Positions 25,836 to 34,736 of a DNA stretch of 64,000 nucleotides are shown here, one piece after another. Made by a program: the position numbers and the translations under genes. The notes below the pieces were generated by a model. The model had not been told where the DNA came from and did not search any database. It was given only the letters and a program-made list of their open reading frames with translations. The DNA is from Ruegeria lacuscaerulensis. Lineage in GTDB: Bacteria; Pseudomonadota; Alphaproteobacteria; Rhodobacterales; Rhodobacteraceae. Position 1 is the stretch's first letter. The number at the start of each line of letters is the position of its first letter. The stretch spans positions 434,001 through 498,000 of the forward strand of contig NZ_WQGO01000002.1 in assembly GCF_013034685.1 (NCBI RefSeq), given 5' to 3'.

Positions 25836-26816
25836 ATGACAAAAATTACGACAACTTGTGCAACCATTGCCACGGCGACCGTGTTGGGGCTTCCCGCTAC
25901 TGCACAGGAAAAGTGGGATCTGCCCATGGCGTATTCGGGCTCGAACTTTCATTCAGTAACCGGTGCGGAATTTGCCAAATGTGTGACCACCGGAACCGGC
26001 GGTGAGATCGAGATTACCACGCACCCTTCCGGGTCGCTTTATGCAGGGGCCGATATCAAACGCGCGGTTCAAACCGGCCAGGTGCCGATAGGTGAGCGTC
26101 TGCTGTCCGGACATCAGAATGAAAGTGCCATCTTCGGTTGGGATTCGGTTCCCTTCCTCGTGTCCTCGTTTGACGAGCATGAGAAGCTGTACGAAGTGGC
26201 GCTGCCGCACGTGCAGGATTTGCTAGCCGAGCAGAACATGACGATGCTCTACTCTGTACCGTGGCCGCCGCAGGGGCTGTATTTTAACAAGGAAGTGAAT
26301 TCCATCGCTGATATGGAAGGGTTGAAGTTCCGTTCGTACAACAATGCAACAGCCCGCATGGCCGAGTTGACCAAGATGCTGCCCGTGTCCATCGAAGCGG
26401 CTGAGATCAGCCAGGCCTTTGCGACAGGCGTGGCCGAGTCAATGGTGTCGTCTGGGGCTACCGGTTATGACCGGAAGGTTTGGGAAAGCCTCAGCCATTT
26501 CTATTCCGTCGACGCGTGGTTGCCGCGCAACTACATGCTGATCAACAACGACGTTTGGAACGGCGTTTCTGATCAGAACAAGAACGTGATCAAGGCCTGT
26601 GCCGAGTTGGCCGAATACGCGGGGACATGGCGCGCCAAGGAATATACCGGCTTCACCCTGGCAGGTCTGGCCGAAGGCGGCATGACGGTTGCTCCGGCGG
26701 GTGATCAGTTGATGTCCGATCTGCGGGGCGTGGGTGAAACCATGGCCGCCGAGTGGCTGGAAGCGGCGGGTGATACCGGTGCGGCCATTCTGGACGCGTA
26801 TAACGCAGCGCAATAA
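25836..26816 (+). CDS. TRAP transporter substrate-binding protein (DctP family)
   Basis: 326 residues from ATG at 25836, supported by AGGGAGA 6 bases upstream; a TTG seven codons earlier is unlikely. A signal peptide (TVLGLPATAQE at its end) leads into a DctP fold: AYSGSNFHSVTGAEFAKCV, HPSGSLYAGADIKRAVQTGQ, and the carboxylate-binding region DMEGLKFRSYNNATARM, where Arg usually salt-bridges the ligand carboxylate. TRAP receptors bind carboxylated or sulfonated metabolites using a membrane ion gradient. The ligand is probably the amino-acid-like substrate of the surrounding enzymes. Confidence 0.9.
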   Translation: MTKITTTCATIATATVLGLPATAQEKWDLPMAYSGSNFHSVTGAEFAKCVTTGTGGEIEITTHPSGSLYAGADIKRAVQTGQVPIGERLLSGHQNESAIFGWDSVPFLVSSFDEHEKLYEVALPHVQDLLAEQNMTMLYSVPWPPQGLYFNKEVNSIADMEGLKFRSYNNATARMAELTKMLPVSIEAAEISQAFATGVAESMVSSGATGYDRKVWESLSHFYSVDAWLPRNYMLINNDVWNGVSDQNKNVIKACAELAEYAGTWRAKEYTGFTLAGLAEGGMTVAPAGDQLMSDLRGVGETMAAEWLEAAGDTGAAILDAYNAAQ

Positions 26817-26824
26817 GTACCTTT

Positions 26825-26850
26825 GCCCGGACCTCTGAACTGGTCCGGGC
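26825..26850 (+). terminator. Intercistronic hairpin after dctP (attenuator-like)
   Basis: Perfect 9-bp stem GCCCGGACC / GGTCCGGGC with an 8-base loop, followed by CTTTTCT, begins 8 bases after the dctP stop. It looks like a partial Rho-independent terminator that would leave more receptor message than permease message. Confidence 0.7.
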
Positions 26851-26874
26851 CTTTTCTGCCCCGGAGACCGACCT

Positions 26875-27411
26875 ATGACGGGTGCCTTGCGCGGCCTGCG
26901 CCGCTTTCTCGATCTTCTTTATTTTGCGGCCGGTGTGCTGGCTGCGTTATGCCTGATCGCCATCCTGTTGCTGATCGTTGCGCAGATGGTAGCGCGCTGG
27001 ACGGGTGAAATCTTTCCCGGTGCGGCGAATTACGCGGGCTATGCAATGGCAGCGGCTAGCTTTTTTGCCTTTGCAAATGCGTTGAACCGGGGCGCGCATA
27101 TCCGGGTTTCGATCCTGTTGAACGCTGTCCCGCAGGCGTTTCGTCGGGTGCTGGAAATCTGGTGCTTCACCATTGCGGCAGCTGTGATGTGGTACTTTGT
27201 CTACTACGCCTATTGGTTCACGTACTGGTCTTGGAAATTCAACGAAGTCAGCCAGGCACAGGATGCGACGCCATTGTGGATTCCGCAATCTGTCATGGTC
27301 GTCGGGGGCGGTATTCTCGCCATCTCGCTGACCGATCACCTCGTGCATGTCATTTTCCGGGGCGATCACCGGATTCAGCGTGATCTCGTCGATCAGAGTT
27401 TCGGAGAGTAG
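26875..27411 (+). CDS. TRAP transporter small permease (DctQ family)
   Basis: 178 residues with four predicted membrane segments (LLYFAAGVLAALCLIAILLL, YAGYAMAAASFFAFANAL, FTIAAAVMWYFVYYAY, VMVVGGGILAISLTDHL), the normal DctQ topology. The signature stretch ANALNRGAHIRVSIL between segments 2 and 3 is present. CCGGAGACC stands before the ATG. It lies between the receptor gene, behind the hairpin, and the large permease gene 4 bases downstream. Confidence 0.9.
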   Translation: MTGALRGLRRFLDLLYFAAGVLAALCLIAILLLIVAQMVARWTGEIFPGAANYAGYAMAAASFFAFANALNRGAHIRVSILLNAVPQAFRRVLEIWCFTIAAAVMWYFVYYAYWFTYWSWKFNEVSQAQDATPLWIPQSVMVVGGGILAISLTDHLVHVIFRGDHRIQRDLVDQSFGE

Positions 27412-27415
27412 GGCG

Positions 27416-28723
27416 ATGGAAGAAATCTATGCAATCTCTCTGTTCCTGTTCGTCCTGTTCCTTCTTCTGGGCACAGGCGTCTGGGTTGGCCTGGCGCTGA
27501 TGGGCGTGGCCTGGGTCGGGATGGAGCTGTTCACGACCCGCCCGGTAGGCGACACGATGATCACCACGATCTGGGCTTCATCTTCCAGTTGGACTCTGAC
27601 AGCGCTGCCGCTGTTTATCTGGATGGGAGAGATCCTGTTCCGAACGCGACTGTCCGAAGACATGTTCCGCGGTTTGTCGCCCTGGATGGCGCGGCTGCCC
27701 GGAGGATTGGTGCATACCAATATTGTGGGGTGTACGGTCTTTGCGGCTGTGTCCGGATCCTCTGCCGCGACGCTGACCACGGTTGGTAAGATGTCCATCC
27801 CGGAACTGCGGGCGCGCAACTACCCCGAGCGGATCGTAATCGGGACATTGGCGGGTGCTGCGACGCTGGGTCTGATGATCCCTCCGTCGCTGGCTCTGAT
27901 CGTCTATGGCGTCACCGTGAATGAGAGCATCACGCAACTGTTCTTTGCCGGGGTGTTTCCGGGTCTGTGTCTGGCGCTGATGTTCATGGGATATGTGGCG
28001 CTGTATTCGTGGTTCTCGGGTGCCTGGAACCCGAAACAGGAAACGTTCATGAGCTTTGGTGAAAAGCTGAAGAACTCTCGTTTTCTGATCCCGGTCATGT
28101 GTCTGATCTTTGTGGTGATCGGGTCGATGTATGCGGGCTACGCCACCGCGACCGAAGCTGCAGCCATCGGGGTCATAGGGTCCTTGGTTCTTGCGGCCAG
28201 TCAGAGGTCGCTGAATTGGAACACCTTTACGGAAAGCTTGATGGGGGCGACCCGGACCTCGGCTATGATCGCCCTGATCCTTGCGGGCGCTGCGTTTCTG
28301 AAACTGGCCATGGGCTTTACCGGCCTGCCGCGCGCCTTGGCGGACGGCATCGCCGCGATGGAGCTATCGCGCTTCGAGTTGCTGATGATCCTGATGGTGT
28401 TCTACATCGTGCTGGGCATGTTTCTGGACGGAATATCCTCGGTTGTTCTGACCATGGCGGTGGTCGAACCGATGGTGCGCGAGGCGGGGATCGACCTGAT
28501 CTGGTTTGGTATCTTCGTCGTCGTCGTGGTCGAGATGGCGCAGATCACGCCCCCGATCGGCTTCAACCTTTTTGTTCTGCAGGGTATGACAGAGCATGAG
28601 ATGGGCTATATCACCCGCGCTGCGTTTCCGATGTTCATGATCATGGTGCTGATGTGCTTTGTTTTGATCTGGTTCCCGGATGTTGCCATGTGGCTGCCTG
28701 AAACCATGCGACAGGCGCCCTGA
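27416..28723 (+). CDS. TRAP transporter large permease (DctM family)
   Basis: 435 residues from ATG at 27416, four bases after the dctQ stop; an upstream frame extension of 23 codons overlaps dctQ and is rejected. It is a multi-pass inner-membrane protein with DctM hallmarks: GSSAATLTTVGKMSIPEL in the first re-entrant half, LIPPSLALIVYGVTVNESI-type segment (seen as IPPSLALIVYGV), and the second-half motif MAQITPPIGFNLFVLQG. The paired helix-break signatures are those of the elevator-type transport subunit. The length is normal for the family. Confidence 0.92.
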   Translation: MEEIYAISLFLFVLFLLLGTGVWVGLALMGVAWVGMELFTTRPVGDTMITTIWASSSSWTLTALPLFIWMGEILFRTRLSEDMFRGLSPWMARLPGGLVHTNIVGCTVFAAVSGSSAATLTTVGKMSIPELRARNYPERIVIGTLAGAATLGLMIPPSLALIVYGVTVNESITQLFFAGVFPGLCLALMFMGYVALYSWFSGAWNPKQETFMSFGEKLKNSRFLIPVMCLIFVVIGSMYAGYATATEAAAIGVIGSLVLAASQRSLNWNTFTESLMGATRTSAMIALILAGAAFLKLAMGFTGLPRALADGIAAMELSRFELLMILMVFYIVLGMFLDGISSVVLTMAVVEPMVREAGIDLIWFGIFVVVVVEMAQITPPIGFNLFVLQGMTEHEMGYITRAAFPMFMIMVLMCFVLIWFPDVAMWLPETMRQAP

Positions 28724-28726
28724 CAG

Positions 28727-29653
28727 GTGGTTTCAGCGCTTGGTTGGCTGGGGCAGCAAGGCCGCTACTGCCTGATTGCCGGGCTAATTGCAGGATTGCT
28801 GACCCCAGGCCTTGCCGAGTTTCTGCGTCCGTGGGTCGGGGTTCTAGTGGTTTTGCTGCTGCTGGTCACCGGCATTCGTGTAGGCGCAAAACAGGCGTTG
28901 GGTGTCCAAAGTGATTTGACTGCGACAGTGCTGCGCATCGTGGCTCTGCAAGCGGTGTTGCCGCTGATCGTGATTGTAACCTTGGCGGCGCTGGACCTAT
29001 TGCACTTCCCCTTGGCCATGGCGGTTTCCTTGATGCTGGCTGCGCCTTCACTGACAGGTGCTCCGAATTTCGCGATCATGATGGGTCAGGACCCGGCACC
29101 GGGAATGCGGATTTTGGTCATCGGAACGGCGTTGTTTCCGATCACGGCCCTTCCGGTGTTCCTTATCCTCGACCCTGCTGGTGGAGGGGTTTTGAGTGGG
29201 ATCAGCTTGTCGCTTGGCCTTCTTGCAGCGATCCTTGTTTCGGTCGGGATCGGATTTGCCATTCGTCATCTGTTGCCCGTTATGGGGCAGCCAAGGGAAC
29301 AGGGTGCCTTGGACGGGTGTTCCGCCCTATTGCTGGGCGTCGTCGTGGTCGGGTTGATGAGCGCGATAGGCCCGCTTTTGCAAACCGAACCTCTGGCTCT
29401 GCTTCTTTGGCTCATGGCAGCGCTTGCCATCAATTTCGTCCTCGTCAGCGGGGCATTGTTGGTTTCAAACTGGGCACGGTTGGACATGTCCATTCCAACT
29501 GCGATCTACGCGGGCAATCGCAATATTGCCCTGTTCCTGATCGTTTTGCCGGAAGAGGCAGCGGCCCCATTGTTGATTTTTGTGGGGTGTTACCAAATCC
29601 CGATGTATCTGACGCCTATCCTGCTGGCGCGTTTTCGTGGGCTGATTCAGTAA
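28727..29653 (+). CDS. BASS-like (bile acid:sodium symporter family) membrane transporter
   Basis: 308 residues, about nine to ten hydrophobic segments, starting at GTG (28727) three bases after the dctM stop. Two internally similar halves contain the crossover-like features ASLTGAPNFAIMM-type (read as APSLTGAPNFAIMM) and SIPTAIYAGNRNIALFLIV, as in BASS/arsenite-type carriers. It may export a pathway product or take up a related acid. As the last gene of the oxidase-TRAP operon it presumably shares the same metabolite family. The family assignment is moderately sure. Confidence 0.7.
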   Translation: MVSALGWLGQQGRYCLIAGLIAGLLTPGLAEFLRPWVGVLVVLLLLVTGIRVGAKQALGVQSDLTATVLRIVALQAVLPLIVIVTLAALDLLHFPLAMAVSLMLAAPSLTGAPNFAIMMGQDPAPGMRILVIGTALFPITALPVFLILDPAGGGVLSGISLSLGLLAAILVSVGIGFAIRHLLPVMGQPREQGALDGCSALLLGVVVVGLMSAIGPLLQTEPLALLLWLMAALAINFVLVSGALLVSNWARLDMSIPTAIYAGNRNIALFLIVLPEEAAAPLLIFVGCYQIPMYLTPILLARFRGLIQ

Positions 29654-29693
29654 CTCCTTTGGGTTTCCAACAAGGCCATAGAGTGACTGCCTG

Positions 29694-30929
29694 TTAAATG
29701 CAGGTGAGCCTGCTTTCGGCCAACTGGCACCGAATTTGAACCTGCCCGGTGTCCCCAATGGCCTCCATCAGCCATGTATTGTCAGTGCCCTTGGTCAACA
29801 TCAAGAAACCGAATTCGCCATTGTTGACCACAAGGTCTGCCAAGTGTCCGGCGATTTCGATATCCCTTGCAACGCCTGTGGGCATTGGATCAAGCTGCGT
29901 GCCACTGTTGCCGACGATGCTTTGAACCGGACCGTCCGACAGGTCGATGGCTTGAAACGCATGAATATGACCCGACAGGATGAGGGTGACGGCCTGGGGC
30001 ATGGCACCGCCAAAGGCTGCGCGCTGGGTGTCATCCCCGTTAATCAGCTCCCCAAATGCGCGCATGTTCGCCCAAAGCGGGCGATGTGTCAGAAGCCAGC
30101 CTTCGCCATTGGTTCTTGCGAAGAGATCGCGCGCCATTTGCGAATATTCCGGTAGCAAGTCGGGGCTGCTATGAGGCGCGGGACCGGCGGAGGAATCAAA
30201 TACGATCAGATCCAACCCATCGACAGATGTGATCCATGGCTGGGAAACTGCTGGGCAATCTGACGGCACCGGGCCGTCTGCGAAATACCGAAACCACCCT
30301 TTGTCTCCACGTCCGCAATTTTCGTGATTTCCCCTGAGAAAAAGAAACGGCGCGGCCTGGAACAGCTGTTCCGCCGGGGTTAGCCAGTCGGCAGACCAGG
30401 CCTGAAACGTGTCTCCGAATGGTGAGCCGCCGCATTTTTCCGCGTCCGGGCATTCCGAAGACCGGTACAGATAATCGCCGACATGAATGATCAAATCCGG
30501 CGATCTGGACGCGACTTCCTCTGCTATTTTCGTCAGGGGCCAGGCACTCGGATCATTGCAGGCCTGGGCCCTGTTTCCGCGAATGCGGCAGCCGGTATCA
30601 CCAATGACAGCGATACGTTCTACGGTCGGGCTGAGCGTTGGGAGCACCTTTGTGTCCACAGATATCTGACCAGGGGTTTCCTGCGCCCGATGCTCGCAAA
30701 CGTGGCCCGGGAACTGGGCCGATGGTGTTGCCCTTTTCTGCATGGCGACAGAACGGCCTTCGACTTGTAGCAAAGGACATTTTGGCGACGCCGAGATAAC
30801 ACGGACAACTATTTCGCGATCCGGTCCAAGTTGCACCCAATGAGACAGAGTTTCCCCAGAAGCAGCTGAGATCGCGCAAAACAGCCAACTCGACGCCATT
30901 AAGACGAGTGATACGACCCTGACCGACAC
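29694..30929 (-). CDS. Exported calcineurin-like metallophosphoesterase
   Basis: 411 residues, start GTG at 30927-30929 (an internal ATG 10 codons later is possible). A signal peptide ends near AISAASGE. The five metallophosphoesterase motifs occur in order: GDTG (Asp), VGDYLY, RGNHENC, LTHRPLW and SGHIHAFQ, giving the complete dinuclear metal site. Many Cys suggest a periplasmic disulfide-bonded protein. It converges with the BASS gene and stands alone. A phosphatase or phosphodiesterase scavenging organic phosphate is likely; the substrate is unknown. Confidence 0.88.
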   Translation of the reverse strand: MSVRVVSLVLMASSWLFCAISAASGETLSHWVQLGPDREIVVRVISASPKCPLLQVEGRSVAMQKRATPSAQFPGHVCEHRAQETPGQISVDTKVLPTLSPTVERIAVIGDTGCRIRGNRAQACNDPSAWPLTKIAEEVASRSPDLIIHVGDYLYRSSECPDAEKCGGSPFGDTFQAWSADWLTPAEQLFQAAPFLFLRGNHENCGRGDKGWFRYFADGPVPSDCPAVSQPWITSVDGLDLIVFDSSAGPAPHSSPDLLPEYSQMARDLFARTNGEGWLLTHRPLWANMRAFGELINGDDTQRAAFGGAMPQAVTLILSGHIHAFQAIDLSDGPVQSIVGNSGTQLDPMPTGVARDIEIAGHLADLVVNNGEFGFLMLTKGTDNTWLMEAIGDTGQVQIRCQLAESRLTCI

Positions 30930-31165
30930 ACGGATACCCCGACCAAATAATGCGGCAACAGTACGATAGGGGATTGAAAAGTCTAGTGGAGATGACTCAT
31001 TTGGTTGGCGGTCTTGCCCGCAGCTTCAAAGCATTATCGAATGCATCCAGCGGGCAATGCGGACCGATGTTTTGTTGGCAAACCCGTACACGCCTTGTGC
31101 GCGACTTCCAGAAATGCTTGTTTTCTACACCGTTTCTATGGAGTTGAGGTGGCGCAAGTCCACAT

Positions 31166-32173
31166 TCATCCTCCGGTTTGTTTGATCCCCGTTGTCCGAG
31201 TAAGAACGTCCACCCCTTGCTGTTTCCAAAAATGCAGCAAATCAATTAACACCCAGTTTTCGGCCAGTTTATCATCGGCGCGCCGATAAATGTCGATCAC
31301 CCTAAACTCGCCCGGCTTGCCAGTGGATGGCATGCCCATGAACCCTCCTGACGGTATTGCAGTGAAGTTTGGCCAGCCAAAGAAGCCGCCGTAGTTTCCT
31401 TCGGCCAGCCGACAGACATGTTCTGTCTTTGAGCGTTCTGTGAAACCTGCACGAAAGGGCCCGGAATGTTGTTTGGCATAACGGTCTATTGTGTAGGTCG
31501 CGCCAATACCCTCGGGCCCCCACCAGATCATGTCCTGGTGCCAGGTTCGGGCCAATTCCTCTTGCAATGTCATTCCGCTGTTCCACTGCCCGAGATCCGA
31601 GATCATAGCATTGATGAGCGCCAGAGTCTTATTGCCTTCTTCAATGGGTTGCTCGTTCCACAGCAGGCCGTCATGGGTCAACGGCCCGGGTTGGACCAAA
31701 TGCGCCGCTGTTTGCGGGGGAAACGGATTTTGCCCAGCCTGCACCATCAAATGCGGAATGTCGAAATACATCGCTGTTTCGACAATCCGGTCGCCTGAGA
31801 CTTTGTAGAATGCGCAATACCGCAGGAACGCCATCTTGCCGGTCGCGCGGATACCCAGCCACGGTTTGTCGAACAACCCCATCAAATGTCCCATGGAAAC
31901 GACCCATACGTCGTCTGGGTCATGTAGTGAGTTGTGCCCCGCGAACAGGATATCGACACGGTTCTGCATGTGGGCGAGGCTGGACCTCAAAGGTTGCCAG
32001 AACTGCCGGGCAACCTGGTCAGCACCGGTGATTTCGTTGAAGGGATGAAAACCACGCCACTTCAAATCCGTCGTACTGAATTGGCTCATCACCTTTGGGA
32101 TGTCATGCTCTGTTGCGGTATCCATGGCCGTTTGAAACGCATAGACAAGTTTTTTTTGGGTCTGAAAACTCAC
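31166..32173 (-). CDS. Double SnoaL/NTF2-fold protein (divergent member of LacI regulon)
   Basis: 335 residues from GTG at 32171-32173. The longest frame (TTG at 32260) would begin inside the LacI operator, and alignment with the paralogue at 38790 places the start here (VSFQTQKKL against [11 protein letters not shown]). It has two NTF2-like halves: the first has HPFNEITGADQ and ATGKMAFLRYCAFYKV; the second has WHQDMIWWGPEGIGATYT and ends LAENWVLIDLLHFWKQQGVDV. The enzyme class includes SnoaL cyclases, dehydratases and isomerases; catalytic residues cannot be assigned. It is transcribed away from the ABC importer operon with shared operators. Confidence 0.8.
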   Translation of the reverse strand: MSFQTQKKLVYAFQTAMDTATEHDIPKVMSQFSTTDLKWRGFHPFNEITGADQVARQFWQPLRSSLAHMQNRVDILFAGHNSLHDPDDVWVVSMGHLMGLFDKPWLGIRATGKMAFLRYCAFYKVSGDRIVETAMYFDIPHLMVQAGQNPFPPQTAAHLVQPGPLTHDGLLWNEQPIEEGNKTLALINAMISDLGQWNSGMTLQEELARTWHQDMIWWGPEGIGATYTIDRYAKQHSGPFRAGFTERSKTEHVCRLAEGNYGGFFGWPNFTAIPSGGFMGMPSTGKPGEFRVIDIYRRADDKLAENWVLIDLLHFWKQQGVDVLTRTTGIKQTGG

Positions 32174-32244
32174 GATTTTTCCATTTATTGTCAGAGTGTT
32201 GCGAGGCGCGCGAATCTTTTGATCGGGCGTTTTTCCCAATATTC

Positions 32245-32260
32245 TTGCATACGTATGCAA
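32245..32260. promoter_or_regulatory. LacI-type operator 1
   Basis: TTGCATACGTATGCAA is a perfect 16-bp palindrome with the central CG typical of LacI-family sites. It lies between the divergent NTF2 gene and the ABC ATPase gene, 54 bp (about five helical turns) from a near-identical copy at 32299-32314. Confidence 0.8.
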
Positions 32261-32298
32261 AAATGTCTTGCCTGATTTGATATATGCGAATTACAGTT

Positions 32299-32314
32299 TT
32301 GCAAACGTATGCAA
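32299..32314. promoter_or_regulatory. LacI-type operator 2
   Basis: TTGCAAACGTATGCAA matches operator 1 at 15 of 16 bases. It lies 22 bases before the ATPase start codon, where bound repressor would block the rightward promoter or early elongation. The pair spacing suits looping or cooperative binding by the LacI protein encoded at 40606-41649. Confidence 0.78.
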
Positions 32315-32335
32315 GCGAATCTTTGTGGGGGCACC

Positions 32336-33382
32336 ATGGCGGAAATTCAGTTACGCAACGTGGGTAAGCGATGGGGCTCGTTCATTGGGGTTCACAATTT
32401 CGACCTGACCATTGCAGATCGCGAGTTTCTGGTGCTGCTGGGCCCGTCGGGCTGTGGTAAGACCACCACGATGCGGATGATCGCCGGGCTTGAGGACGTG
32501 ACCGAGGGCGAGATTCTGATTGACGGCAAGGTCGTCAATGATCTGGAACCCAAGGACCGTGACGTGGCGATGGTGTTCCAAAGCTATGCCTTGTACCCGA
32601 ACATGAACGTCTATGAAAACATCCGCTTTCCGCTGAAAGTGCGCGGCATCGATCCAGCGACCCATGACGACAAGGTGCGCCGCGCCAGCGCTATGGTCGA
32701 GCTTGACGATTTTCTGCATCGCAAACCGGCCGAACTGTCGGGCGGTCAGCGGCAGCGTGTGGCGCTGGCCCGCGCCATCGTGCGGGAACCGAATGTCTTC
32801 CTGATGGACGAGCCTCTGTCTAACCTCGATGCCAAGCTGCGGGTCTCGACCCGGGCGCAGATCAAGAACCTCAGTCATGAGTTGGCGGTGACGACGATCT
32901 ATGTGACCCACGACCAGATCGAGGCGATGACTCTGGCCGACCGTGTTGTGGTGATGAAACAGGGCGTGGTGCAACAGGTCGGCAGTCCGACCGAAATCTA
33001 TGACCGTCCCGCGAATACTTTCGTGGCCAGCTTCATCGGCTCGCCGGCCATGAACCTGATGGAAGGAGAGGTCACAGGCGGCGTATTCCGAGCTGAACAT
33101 GTTGAAATTCCGGTCAGCGCGCCTGATGGCCCTATGACTCTGGGGTTCCGGGCCGAGGATGCCAGCCTTGCTGAAGGCGCAGGCCAGATCACCGCTCCGA
33201 TCTACACGCTGGAGCTGCTGGGCGACGCGACCATGATCTCGGTCCGGGTCGGTGGAGCTTTGGTGTCGGTCAAGGCCGATAAATCTTTCCGCGCCGAGAT
33301 CGGGGATGATGTCTCATTCTCGGTGCCTACAGAAATCTGTCACCTCTTCGAAGCTGGAAGCGGTGCGCGGATCGGGGAGTAA
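32336..33382 (+). CDS. Sugar-type ABC transporter ATPase (UgpC/MsmK group)
   Basis: 348 residues from ATG at 32336; nine upstream codons overlap the operator and are rejected. Walker A GPSGCGKTTT (about 38-47), Q-loop VFQSYALYPNMNV, signature LSGGQRQRVALARAIV, Walker B VFLMDEPLSNLDAKLR and switch TIYVTHDQIEAMT are all intact. The C-terminal third is the TOBE/MalK-type regulatory domain, somewhat short. This group energises importers of oligosaccharides, polyols and glycerol-phosphates. It is the first gene of the rightward operon. Confidence 0.93.
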   Translation: MAEIQLRNVGKRWGSFIGVHNFDLTIADREFLVLLGPSGCGKTTTMRMIAGLEDVTEGEILIDGKVVNDLEPKDRDVAMVFQSYALYPNMNVYENIRFPLKVRGIDPATHDDKVRRASAMVELDDFLHRKPAELSGGQRQRVALARAIVREPNVFLMDEPLSNLDAKLRVSTRAQIKNLSHELAVTTIYVTHDQIEAMTLADRVVVMKQGVVQQVGSPTEIYDRPANTFVASFIGSPAMNLMEGEVTGGVFRAEHVEIPVSAPDGPMTLGFRAEDASLAEGAGQITAPIYTLELLGDATMISVRVGGALVSVKADKSFRAEIGDDVSFSVPTEICHLFEAGSGARIGE

Positions 33383-33457
33383 CCCCGCCAACAGCCCTTC
33401 GGGGCATAACAGCGGTCCGGGCGTCGACGACGGACCCATCCTGACAGGGAGAAACGC

Positions 33458-34669
33458 ATGAAACTCAAGACGATCCTAATGGCAGGAGCCATGGCCATCG
33501 CAGCAAGCGGTGCATCGGCGGCCTGTTCTTATGAAAACGAAGTGCCGCTGAAGTCGCTATCAGCGGGTTTCGAAGCGTGGAAAGCGGTGACGGACGCGAT
33601 GGCCGAATGCGGCAACTTCAGCGCTTCGCTGGATCAGGAATTCCGCGAGAAGCAGCCCGAAGCCTTTGCTGCCAACCCGTCGCTCTATCAAATCGGCGGC
33701 GTTTCCAACGCGACCCTTGTGCCCTTGCTGAACGCAGGCACAATCCGGCCTCTGGATGATCTGGTCGAAAAATACGGCCAGAACCTGCTGCCGAACCAGC
33801 TGATCAAAGTCGATGGCAAGACAATGGCAATTGCTTTCATGGTCAATGCGCAGCACCTGATGTATCGCAATGATGTTTTGGCTGATCTGGGCATCGAAGA
33901 ACCAAAGACATATGGCGAGATAATAGACGCAGCGGCCAAGATCAAAGAAGCCGGTGTAATGGATTATCCGATCGGGGGCACTTTTAAGACCGGTTGGAAC
34001 CTTGGTCAGGAATTCGTCAACATGTATCTGGGCGAAGGTGGCGCATTCTTTGGTGACGGCAACATGCCCGCAATCAACAATGCGCAAGGCGTAGCTGCGC
34101 TGGAAACGCTGAAAGCGATGACGGACTATATGGACCCGGAATACCTCGTCTCGGACTCCACCTATGTCCAGCAGCAATTCCAACAGGGCAAAATTGCCAT
34201 GGCCAACCTGTGGGCCAGCCGGGCCGCTGCCATGAATGATGAGGCTGAAAGCCAAGTTGTCGGCAAGGTCACGATGGCCTCAGCGCCGATGGGGTCCTCG
34301 GTTCCGGCCACGACCGTTTGGTGGGACGGCATCGTCCTGGCCTCGAACATGAGCGATGAAGAAGCAGACGCGGCCTTCCGTCTGGTGATGGAAGGTATCG
34401 ATGCCGAGATGGTTGGCGCAAACAATGACACCGCTGTCTGGCTGAGCACGGCGTACACACCGGGTGAGCTGGCTGCAGGCGCTGCGGCCTCGGCAGAAGG
34501 TGGTGCCAAACCATATCCTGCATCTGGTCCCATGGGCATCATGCACACGTCGCTGGGCAATGGTCTGGCCGATTACCTGACCGGTGCCAAAGATGCGCAA
34601 ACCGCGCTGGCCGATATCGAGGCGGATTACATCACCGCCGCGAAAGAGGCCGGTCTGATCAGTAACTGA
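33458..34669 (+). CDS. Extracellular solute-binding protein (sugar/polyol ABC importer, family 1)
   Basis: 403 residues; signal peptide MKLKTILMAGAMAIAASGASA, then the family-1 binding-protein fold. Recognisable parts are PSLYQIGGVSNATLVPLLNAGTI-type segment (partly shown as LYQIGGVSNATLVPLL), MVNAQHLMYRNDVL, ADLGIEEPKTYGE, and a C-terminal VWWDGIVLASNMSDEEADAAF. CAGGGAGA precedes the ATG. An aromatic-rich cleft (W and Y residues) fits a sugar or cyclitol ligand. Its gene is flanked by hairpins, a short one upstream at 33414-33436 and a strong one downstream at 34679-34699. Confidence 0.92.
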   Translation: MKLKTILMAGAMAIAASGASAACSYENEVPLKSLSAGFEAWKAVTDAMAECGNFSASLDQEFREKQPEAFAANPSLYQIGGVSNATLVPLLNAGTIRPLDDLVEKYGQNLLPNQLIKVDGKTMAIAFMVNAQHLMYRNDVLADLGIEEPKTYGEIIDAAAKIKEAGVMDYPIGGTFKTGWNLGQEFVNMYLGEGGAFFGDGNMPAINNAQGVAALETLKAMTDYMDPEYLVSDSTYVQQQFQQGKIAMANLWASRAAAMNDEAESQVVGKVTMASAPMGSSVPATTVWWDGIVLASNMSDEEADAAFRLVMEGIDAEMVGANNDTAVWLSTAYTPGELAAGAAASAEGGAKPYPASGPMGIMHTSLGNGLADYLTGAKDAQTALADIEADYITAAKEAGLISN

Positions 34670-34678
34670 TCCTCTCTG

Positions 34679-34699
34679 GGGAGGGCCCCGTGCCCTCCC
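34679..34699 (+). terminator. Intercistronic hairpin after the sugar-binding-protein gene
   Basis: Perfect 8-bp stem GGGAGGGC / GCCCTCCC with a 5-base loop, followed by TCTTTTCCC, begins 9 bases after the stop codon. It is a likely partial terminator or 3' stabiliser separating receptor from permease message. Confidence 0.7.
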
Positions 34700-34736
34700 T
34701 CTTTTCCCACCCGAGAACCATGAGAAAGGCAGAGCC

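Noticed and set aside
32351..33100. Antisense open frame over the ABC ATPase gene
   Set aside because: His-rich shadow of a gene with intact Walker and signature motifs.
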